DNA of 64,000 nt from Microstegium vimineum. Its lineage: Eukaryota; Streptophyta; Magnoliopsida; Poales; Poaceae. A program made the translations under genes and the position numbers. The stretch spans positions 37,602,051-37,666,050 of the forward strand of contig CM039129.1 of NCBI GenBank assembly GCA_022036555.1. Reading direction: 5' to 3'. The notes beneath the pieces are model-generated. The model had not been told where the DNA came from. It worked only from the letters and a program-made list of their open reading frames with translations, and searched no databases. Shown in pieces: positions 55,684-64,000 of the stretch. How positions within the stretch are numbered: position 1 is the stretch's first letter; the number at the start of each line of letters is the position of its first letter.

Positions 55684-57757
55684 TCACTTGCAATCTAGCT
55701 GTAGGGCTCCGCTCCACGCGACGTTATCATCTGCCTTCTCTAGAGCCGCAACCTTAGCACGATGATGATATGGGAGAAGACCGACCTTGCTCTTCTCACC
55801 CTGTGGGAGCTCAACGGTCTCACTGATAGATCCAGACTTGATATCAGTGGGTGGAATGAAGCAATCCATGGAGAGGCCGGGGACATTGAACGCAACCTCC
55901 TCGATGCTCCACGCCTCCTCCATACGGGTCTTGGTGTGGCTCATAGCCGCCTCCCCAAAACGGAAGAGGGTCACAGCTGAGCGCCCAGAATGCGCAACCA
56001 TAATACCCTCCACCGGACGGTAGTCCTCGATGAACGAATTGATGGTAGTCTCCCAGTAAACTGCATCTCCGCCGGTTGTTGACTGGATCCGGGTGAGGTG
56101 TGAGTCCTCAAGATGGACAAGAAGCCCACTCTTCTGGCTGAAGTACCCAAAGAGGACATGCCGGATGATCTCTGCAAGCCCCTCGCTGCGTGCTCTCAGC
56201 GTCTCAGGATCAGTACAGAGCTTCAGGATGAAGCAATCCTCCCCATTCACCTTCCTCTCGCCAATGCACCTTGCACCAGCAAACATGCTTGCCGCAGTCA
56301 ATGGATCCAGACCCTACAAACACAAGGAAGAACAAAGTTTCAGTCAGATTTGCGATCCTCTAAAACAAAAAAACACAGCTACAGACAATATATACCTGAA
56401 GAGCACGGCGGAGCGGGCGAACAGGGCCCTTGGCTGAATGTGCGCCGAGCCATGGGGTGTGGCGCCACACAAGCTTGCCATTGCAGCCGGCGTGCACCTT
56501 GCTCCCACCGACAGCCAGCTCAATGTACCACATCTCCGGTGCCATCTGCCACAGCACAAAGCGGCCAGGCTCGGCGCGCTGCGCCGCCATGCGGTTCCTC
56601 ACGACGCGGCCACCGGTCTCGAACTCGGTAGCCACCATCCTCACCTTGCCCATGGCATACGAGTTCCGGATGGAGGAAAGCAGCCTCTGCCCGCCGGAGG
56701 CAGCCAGGTACTGCTGCAGGATGTACTGCGCCGACGAGGTCTCCTGCGTAGTAGAGTACATCAAGACCTCACCGTTAGACAGCTGTATGTAATCGGTACA
56801 GCTAGTTAGTAATAAAGAAGCAAAATTTACAGCGAATTGCCCAGCTAATCATTCTTGTTTGGGTTGCAGCAAATAATTTCCTCAGAAACAGTTACTGGAA
56901 ACGTCATATCACAACAACAACAACAACAGGTAAGGAAAGCCACCTTTACAGCCGCAATGTGCTCAGTCAGATGGCAATATTTTAGGAAATGCAAGAACTC
57001 TCCAAAACACATCACATCAAGAACCCCATTTGTTTTTTCAGAGTGTTTCCCTTTTTTAGAGAACCAGGCCAACAAGATTTGCCCTTGCCGAGCAAAATGT
57101 CGGAGGAAACATGGGACAAAAGCTCCGGACGGCAAACTGGAGCAGGGGAGCTCAGGAACAAAGTACTACAGAAGAAGAAGACAGCAATCCGAGGAGGCAC
57201 ATTTCAGCTACCAAGAACCCAAATCTCGACGCCGCGATACCCCCATAACGCACAATTTTTTCGGCTCGGGAATTTCACCGAGCACCCACCCGGTTGGGTC
57301 CAATCTAGAGCAGTGAGCTGGTTCTTACAATGGGGGTGTCCTTGATGCTGAGGTGCGGCAACGGCTCAGCAACGCAGACGTGGACGGGCGCGAGCGGGGC
57401 GCCCATGACGCCGAGCAGCAGCCTGAGGTCGTTCCTTCTGGCGGCGGCGGCGGCTCCGGTCCCGGCATCCGCCGCGGCCCCCGCCGGCGCGCGCGCGAGC
57501 TGGAGCTGGCCACGCACCCACTGCCCCCACCCTTCCCTCCGCGCGCCGCCGCCGCAGTTGGCGCCGGGGCACGCCTCCGGATCCGGGCCCTCCATGAGCG
57601 GCGCGAGCGCCTCACCGGCGCCGCCGAGACGGCGCAGCGCCGCGGCCACCTCCGCGGCGTTGGACGCCGACCGCCGCCGCGCGCGGCCTGGTGATAGCCC
57701 CCGCGCTACCTCCTCCCGTAGCGCGGAGAAGAAGCCCTGCTGCTTCTTGGTGTCCAT
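55684..57757 (-). CDS. DUF620 family protein, three exons, complete
   Basis: 468-residue plant-specific DUF620 protein; the biochemical role of the family is unknown. Exons on the - strand: 57329-57757 (residues 1-143), 56396-56743 (144-259) and 55684-56313 (260-468). All introns are GT-AG and phase 0. The start MDTKKQQGFFSALREEV is the first ATG of the frame and follows a CT-rich leader. Residues 1-125 are Ala/Arg/Gly-rich and low in structure. The conserved part begins at ETSSAQYILQQYLAASGG (residue 144) and includes GKLVWRHTPWLGAHSAKGP, then GLDPLTAASMF at the exon 3 start and DPETLRARSEG. No signal peptide or membrane segment seen. Length and exon boundaries agree with the family. GC-rich exon 1 gives many false frames on the opposite strand. 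Confidence 0.93.
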
Positions 57758-59285
57758 GGCGGGCGGGGCGGGGATGGCAGGGACCTGTTGGTGAATTTGT
57801 GGAAACCTTGAGCCCCCCTCCTAGAGAAGGAGCCCCAGGCAGGCTGGCAGGCAGGCGGTGTGAGGACTGAGGAGGGACTGAGGAGCCGCAGCGGGGAGGG
57901 CGTGGAGGTGCGCGCGCGAATATATGGGAAAGCTGAGGGAGCTGCGCGGAAGAAGAGCAGAATGGAGTGGAGGCGCCGACTGCGTGAAGCAGCGGGAGTG
58001 AGGACTGGTATACGGTTACCAGTGGACTGGCAGGCTTCCCGTCACCGGCGACGGTGAGCCTACCACCACCCACCTCCCCCTGCATGGCTGCATGCCACTG
58101 CCAGAGTGCTAGTGCTGGCTTCTTGGGCTTTTGGGCGTGTGAGGCTGTTCTACACTTCCTACTTATTAGGGTTGCAACCTGCTTTATAGTTGTCTTTTTT
58201 TCTCTCCTATTTTTTGATGTGGCTTTGGGTTGTACTAGGATACCTTGATGTGGATTTAGGGTTTGATTAGAGAAAAGTATTAGGCGCGAGTCATAATAAC
58301 GAGAACAAATGAAAACTATAGTATATGTGTAGAGAACGTTTGCTTGGATGCTTTGTGACGACAAAAGAGAAAAGCATGACAAAGACGCTTTTGTAACCTA
58401 TTGTGTGCAGTACTGTTCCATAGCTCTGTCTGTCTGCAACAATCGCATCCTCATAAAACTCGAGAGACCGCGGAATAGAATGCATGGAAATCTTTACGTA
58501 TCTCAACTCTTAGCTAACTGATATGGAAGGTTATGGATTGACGCGAACGACTCCATTATTGTATTGGCAATGCAAGAAACAAAACCATTAAAAACAAACG
58601 AGCTGATTTGCGTCGACTTCCACATATTTAATTTCTTTCGTCGTCCCATTGTCCCAATCTAATAGATACAGAACAAACGTCGTAATAATAATAAATCAAA
58701 CCTTAACGATGCAAACTGAAATAGCATGAGAGTTGTCTTCCAGCTTTTTTTTCTAACACGTCGACAGCTTTGCTCCGATTTTTCCTAACACAGGTTGCAA
58801 CAGCAAGCAACCATGGCAACAAAGAAAAAGGAAGACGAAAAAAATGTCCAAAGGGTCTAGCTGCACCTACATCTGTACAGTAGTATCTCTGTCCCAGGGT
58901 GAGTGAGGCGAGCACACTGCACCGTGCACAGCACAGCCACTCGCCGGCCCTGGCACGTGGGCCCGCGCCGCTCCCTGACGGCGCCGTTAGCGAAAGCTTC
59001 GGACGCCCTGACGGCGGCTCGACCGCGGGAGGGGAGAGCAAGCACGGCGCCGTTAGCTAGCGCACGTGACGGCGGCTTGCTCCGTTCCCATTGGCAGCTG
59101 GATATGGAGTAGACACCACTTCTTCTATTCTAATCCTGCTTAGATTAGATTCACACACAGTTCCTACTTAGCTTTATTAAACAAAGTGTTCTCCTAATCA
59201 CCTTTGTTCCTCTTTAATCACCGCCAAAGCTCAAAGAGACCCATATGCCATCATTCATGCATGCATGCCCTTTTATTCCCCCTTT
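57758..59285. other. DUF620 promoter side and intergenic DNA
   Basis: 57758-58060 is the leader/promoter side of the DUF620 gene, with a G/A-rich block (57850-57960 on +). Beyond 58100 nothing gene-like is supported; the 112-residue frame 58703-59041 on - has no recognisable domain. Confidence 0.45.
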
Positions 59286-59500
59286 AGGGACTGTTTAGGA
59301 CTGCTCCACGAACTCTGCTCCACAAACTTCACCGTAGAGCAGCTCCACGAACTCCAGATTTTTGTGGAGCACCTCTTTAGGTGCTCTCACAACTCCACCT
59401 TTTTTTCTGGAGTTGTGTACGTGGAGTTGAAACCGTTTGACTAAAAAAATATGGAGCAGAGCTGAAAAACGTGGAACGGAGCAGTCCCAAACAAGCCCTT
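59286..59500. mobile_element. Fold-back MITE ('ggactgctcc' ends)
   Basis: Ends GGACTGTTTAGGACTGCTCC and GGAGCAGTCCCAAACAAGCC are inverted matches, with further pairing of 'ctccacgaactc' and 'gtggagttg' inside. Flanking 'ctttag' / 'ccttag' could be an imperfect TSD. Confidence 0.65.
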
Positions 59501-60489
59501 AGTTTCGTCGAATTTCGCCGTCTCACCTGGAAAATATAAAGAAAATGCATGTTAAGTTTCTTTGTTTTCCTCTCTTTCCAAAAGCTAGTTTAGAGTGAAA
59601 TGGTTTCAAGAAAGCTAATAACAGGCCGGCCAAGCAAGTAAGAACATGAGATGGCAAGGTTGAATTTGCAACTAATCACTGTACCTAATGCTCTTGGACT
59701 CTAGTGTTGGTAGTAATATTGTATAAGAAACTGTGCATCACTTTGTGATTTTTTTCCTCCTACTAGTTACACACAGTAGAGAAGTTACAAGAGGGCGGGA
59801 CTCTGCGTGCTTCTTGGAACTTCACTTCCGACCGTTAGAGGGGAACCAAATCTATTTTTCATCGGCGACCTCGATGCGCACACATCAATTGGCGACGTCA
59901 AAACTATCTTGTCGTCGGCGGCGGCTGACATGTGGGGCCTGTAGCAAAACGACATGGGCGACACACGTCTGACAAGTGGAATTACTTATGATTCAGTCAG
60001 ATATTATGTTCGTGTTCACTGGAATCAATTTAGAATTGGCGACTTGTACGGGTTGTTGTGTAGTTGTATATATTATACGGATTTGCGTATTTCCAGGGTC
60101 ATTGCCGAAATATAGAATTTTTCCATATTGTTCATATGCATGCGTGTACTATGTGCCAGTCAGTCTGTATGTTTGGTTGCTGACGTTATAAGTAACAGCA
60201 GTTAACAGCATGATGACAGCACGTTATTGGGTCACACGAGCGAAGCTCATGGATTTAGGGCTTGTGTTAGATCATATAGATCGTTATAACATTATTCACA
60301 AATCTTATACCTCTCTCTTATGGTTTCATAAATACAAGATAAATATGTAAGATTTATGAATAAATTTATCTTCACTTTGTCATATGAAAAATGACCAAAA
60401 CAAACATTCAGCTTGATGAGTTATACAACTATGTAGTTGAAAACTTTTTTATTTAATTAATTTATTGCTTCAAAATATGCTTTTAAATT
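59501..60489. repeat. No gene; contains one half of a diverged duplication (59930-60262)
   Basis: 59930-60262 matches 62990-63325 in order: 'tctgacaa', 'attcagt-aga-tcaattt-agaatt', 'cgggttg/ctggtg' and 'gcatgatgacag'. Both copies are non-coding as far as I can see. The rest holds nothing identifiable. Confidence 0.45.
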
Positions 60490-60692
60490 TTCTTTATTTA
60501 GTGTAATTAAAAAAACGCTCGGCAAAGAAGTTCTTTGCTGAGTCCGAGTGTAAAAAAAGACACTCGACATCAAGTGTAGAAAAAACATTTGGCAACGAGC
60601 TTCTTTCCGAATGTTTTTTTTTTCACTCGGCAAAGAGCTTATTTGCCGAATGTCCGAAAAAACATTCGGCAGAGAGCCAATTTTTGGTAGTG
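60490..60692. mobile_element. CACTA terminal fragment with 'ctcggcaaag' repeats
   Basis: Several copies of CTCGGCAAAG / TTTGCCGA in both orientations, and an end TTTTTGGTAGTG at 60692 (complement of CACTACCAAAAA). The other end is not found. Related in subterminal repeat to the element at 60879-62517. Confidence 0.55.
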
Positions 60693-60878
60693 TATAAAGT
60701 TTATTAGTGACTAGAGTAAGTTTTAGATTATTTTAGCTATTGAGACTTCAATATGTGATAAACTTGTGTCCAAAGTTTAACCAACCTCGTTAAAAAATAT
60801 TAGTCTATTAGATCACAAAGTGAATTAGATGGTCTAAAGTTTAGCCTTTTAACCAGCTATAAACTTTATTATAGCACG

Positions 60879-62517
60879 CACTACAGCAGAGGGGCCCTTC
60901 GCCGAGTGCCTCTTGCACTCGGCGACGTCTTTGCCGAGTGCAGCACTCCGCGAAGGGCCGCCGGCAAATCGGAAGCCGGCGAAGGAGGCGTCGCCGAGTG
61001 CCCGCCGAGTGCCGGATCTCGGGCACTCGGCAACGGCTTCGCCGAGTGCCAGTCCGACACTCGGCAACGATTTAACACCGTCCGTCGGCGGCATACGCCG
61101 TCTTTTTTTCTTTGCCGAGTGCAGCATTCGGCAAAGAAATTGGAATTTTTTTGGAAAAAATTCTTTGCTGAGCACTCGGCAAAGAAATTGTTTTTCTTTT
61201 TTTTTAAAAAAATTCTTTGCCGAGTGCTTCTGGAATTGCACTCGGCAAATAAATTCAGATTCTTTTTTTTAAAAAAAATCTTTGCACTTGGTTTTCAGAG
61301 CTACAGCTTCATATACTCCTGAATTATCCATGGGAAGCAAAATAAGAAGGACCGCAGGAAAACAATAATCTTATAGCTCAATCACTGAAACTGGAGTAAC
61401 ATAACTACTGAAGATCAAACTAAGCGCCACCCCCCCCCCCCCCCCCCCCAATCCTCACCCACCAAAAAAAAAAACACAGGCACACAACACAATAATAGCC
61501 TAAGCCACACTGTAAATCTAGGCACAAGCTGTGCAGAAATGGTGTCTAATAACAATGGGCTAAAACACATATATCCAATCACTGGATTCCATGGTGTCAC
61601 ATTTAAAAGTGTGAATACCTGCAGATAAGGAATGTATGAAAAATTTCAGCCTGTGCTACAAGTATGATAATATTTTGGGGAGTGTTTGTATGAAAAATTT
61701 CAGCCTGTGAAATAAGGTTGGGCACTAATTGCACTTTTTCCCAAACAAAGATGACTGATGAAAATTATAAAGGCATAAAATTCTAAGAGATGTAATGTTT
61801 AGCCATTTTACAGTGTTATGCCCAAAAATTCAGAATTATTAACGCAGTTTCAAGACATATGAACATCCTAAATTATCTTACCGAGATCACATAGACAGCT
61901 CCACATGCAAGAAGCATGTAGCTGGCAATCTCCTGGAGCAAAATCAGATCATTCCTTTCAATACTTGGGTATGCCTTTGTCATGACAGCAACACTGCCAG
62001 GAACAAAAAAAAAGGTGGAAATCAAGAGAAGAATAGGAATGTTATACAACTCAGCATGTGCAAGCGCAAGTCTCAGTATTCGTGACACTGCTTGCAGGCA
62101 AGGAATTTAAAATCTAAAATGCTCATGATCTAAACAGTTATGCAGCTGCATGTAATTGACACAAGTACTTGTGCACATAACATACCACGCTAACATAAAT
62201 AGGAGAGGTCTAAAGTCTGAACATGTAGGACAATAATCCATCGACAGTGTATGAAACTGACATTGATATAGCATTTATATGCCATAAGAGAAGACTGAAA
62301 TACTATATGAAGGTTGGAATTGATAACTGACATTAACACAGAACTACTATGGCCACAATACCAAACTAATGTATGAAGATTATTGTGCCACAATACAGAA
62401 TTCTTCGCCAAGTGTTTTGGCGTCGCCGAGTGCATTTCTATGGCACTCGGCAAAGGAAGCTCGTTCAGCACTCGGCAACGCTTAAGGCACTCGGCAACGC
62501 GCTGTTCTCCCATAGTG
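60879..62517. mobile_element. Non-autonomous CACTA element, TSD ACG, with captured exon
   Basis: 1639 bp. Left end CACTACAGCAGAGGGG, right end CTGTTCTCCCATAGTG (complement CACTATGGGAGAACAG). 3-bp TSD ACG at 60876-60878 and 62518-62520. Both ends carry dense GCACTCGGC / GCCGAGTGC subterminal repeats (60900-61260 and 62400-62505), the sites a CACTA transposase binds. No transposase. The interior 61290-62380 has ordinary composition and includes a gene-derived exon (61882-61993) and a C run at 61431-61450. Confidence 0.92.
61882..61993 (-). pseudogene. Captured exon of an unidentified membrane protein
   Basis: 112 nt on the - strand between acceptor CTGGCAG and donor GTAAG, phase 1 in, phase 0 out. 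It encodes 37 residues: VAVMTKAYPSIERNDLILLQ, then a hydrophobic stretch (ASYMLLACGAVYVIS) that could be part of a membrane helix. Intact splice signals inside a CACTA element suggest transduplication of a genomic segment. The donor gene is not recognised. Confidence 0.6.
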
Positions 62518-64000
62518 ACGGGGTCCAACAGGATCTTAGTTTCGCAGGGAGATTGGTATATATACTTTAGTGTAATATGTGATTATTTTTGGGAGTAATA
62601 GGGTGTTGATCTGTTTAATTCAAAATTAGATGTCAAATTAAATGACATGGCTTTTGAGTACGATCAGATTTGCATAATAAATCTAATAAATTGAGTTGCT
62701 TAGTTGACTACGGAGGAATTTAAATACAGAATTTAAAATGCCAGTTGACAAAGTTATACACTGTATTTTTCATGTGCTTATTCGTGTTGTCATGTGGTAA
62801 TCAGTGTTTGTTTTAGCAATTGTACATTGATTGAGTTTAGTTTACTGTACTGTGATTTGAAAAAAAAAACAATAAAATGGGAGAAAGATATAAGAATTGA
62901 GATTATGGCCGGGGGAGACCACCTGATTTTAATCTCCGTAGAATTTCAGTTTCACGGCCAAAACAAAATCCGTGCTGCCTGACAATGCAAGTGGGTCCCC
63001 TAGCAGAGCTGACTTTGGCGCCATGTGTCTGACAATAGGACCGGAGCTGCTTATAAATTCAGTTAGAATCAATTCAGAATTATTTAGGCGAACTGCACGG
63101 GCTGGTGTTTGGCGTGCACGAACAACATGTATATATCCATTATTTACTTTATTTCACTATGCATGCATCTGAGTTCAGAGCGGTAGATATAATCTCTGAG
63201 AAGCATGCGTACGTGGCTGGTTAATCAATTCGTTTGGCTGTTGTGCTACTAACTAATCATGCTCAAGAGCATGATGACAGACAGTATGCAAGTAGCAGGA
63301 TCGAGAGCGCAGTTCGTGGATCTAATCTTCCAGCAGGCCTATACATACATTGATACATATATTAGCCACACACACTCTGTATTTTTGGCCTCACTGGAGT
63401 AACAGCACGCATGTGGTGTCTGAATATGGCAGAATATATAGTAGTAAATAATACAGTCGGTTTAGCTAGTTGACTAGTGACTACTGAACTAATAATGTAC
63501 CACAATGTATTTTTCATGTGCTTAATAATGTAGTAGTACCACAGTTCAACAATCTTGTAGGTCCTCCAATCAAATAGCTAGTATCTCTGTTTCAAGACCA
63601 TTTTAAAATATAATCCGGTTTCGTCTGTTTTTTCCATCTATGCATTTTATTTCGGCTATATAAATAAGGACATGCATGATGATGAGGGTAGGATTACATC
63701 CACATTTTATGTTGGCTATATAAATAAGGACACTATGGTTTTTTAAAAAAATCTATTTATGGCAGAGTCCCTATATGTAATGATCTATTAAGGACATACA
63801 CTTTGATTAATAAGTAATCAAATATCGCTACAACGGCCTGATTTGTTATGATCATATAAATACAGCTTAATTAATCTGGTGTATAGTTGACTCTGCAAAT
63901 ATGTTAATGACAAGTAATTTAGTCGCTCATTGTGTACTTGTATGCTTCTGCACCCTTTCTTTATGCGAATGTCTCACTGTATTTTTCATGTGCTCTCTTC
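62518..64000. repeat. No gene; repeated 'ctgtatttttcatgtgct' and second half of duplication
   Basis: The phrase 'tgtatttttcatgtgct' occurs near 62763, 63506 and 63981, in the same orientation. 62990-63325 is the partner of 59930-60262. A shorter direct repeat of about 30 bp ('ggctatataaataagg') lies near 63653 and 63711. No ORF with a domain. The window ends inside this stretch. Confidence 0.5.

Noticed and set aside
57330..57794. 154-codon frame on + and other frames near 57.4-57.7 kb
   Set aside because: Antisense of DUF620 exon 1; the - strand frame joins exons 2 and 3 in phase and is conserved.
60900..61260. Regular 'gccgagtgc' repeats as a CRISPR-like or regulatory array
   Set aside because: They are in both orientations at the ends of a CACTA element, as expected for subterminal repeats.

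Overview
This is a plant nuclear window, most likely from a panicoid grass. The evidence is spliced genes with GT-AG introns, dense grass MITEs (Stowaway, hAT, Tourist types), Sirevirus-type Ty1/copia elements, CACTA elements, and a tandem array of short cysteine-rich secreted peptides that resemble the grass MEG family. The species cannot be named from sequence alone.

Layout. 1.9-4.2 kb: a complete three-exon RING-H2 E3 ligase gene on the + strand. 4.2-46.4 kb: a diverged tandem array of five units (A 4.2-8.2, B 8.2-26.4, C 26.4-35.5, D 35.6-40.3, E 43.8-46.4 kb). Each unit has one two-exon cysteine-rich peptide gene on the - strand, with a signal-peptide exon, a short intron and a Cys-rich exon. 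Two of the five copies look damaged. Unit B starts with a relic of the RING gene, so the duplication took in the neighbouring gene's 3' end. Units C-E also share fragments of an unidentified gene.

Mobile elements inflate the array. In unit B, four transposons plus a LINE tail are nested inside one another, and nearly every layer has readable target-site duplications (TSDs): outer hAT-like element > hAT MITE > second hAT MITE > 12-kb Sirevirus > 5'-truncated LINE. Unit D has a Sirevirus deleted from LTR into gag. A 3.5-kb solo LTR separates D from E, and its unfilled site is visible near 47.3 kb. Because the units are copies of each other, several insertions can be compared directly with their empty sites.

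46.4-58 kb is more gene-like: an arabinogalactan-protein exon (47.9-48.6 kb, - strand) and a complete three-exon DUF620 gene (55.7-57.8 kb, - strand), separated by intergenic DNA without convincing genes. 58-64 kb holds MITEs, a CACTA element with TSD ACG carrying a captured exon, and diverged local duplications.

The genes do not form an operon or pathway. The shared biology is the peptide array: five paralogous secreted peptides with conserved upstream DNA, diverging by frameshift, loss of a cysteine and stop-codon loss. I found no CRISPR array, tRNA or rRNA.
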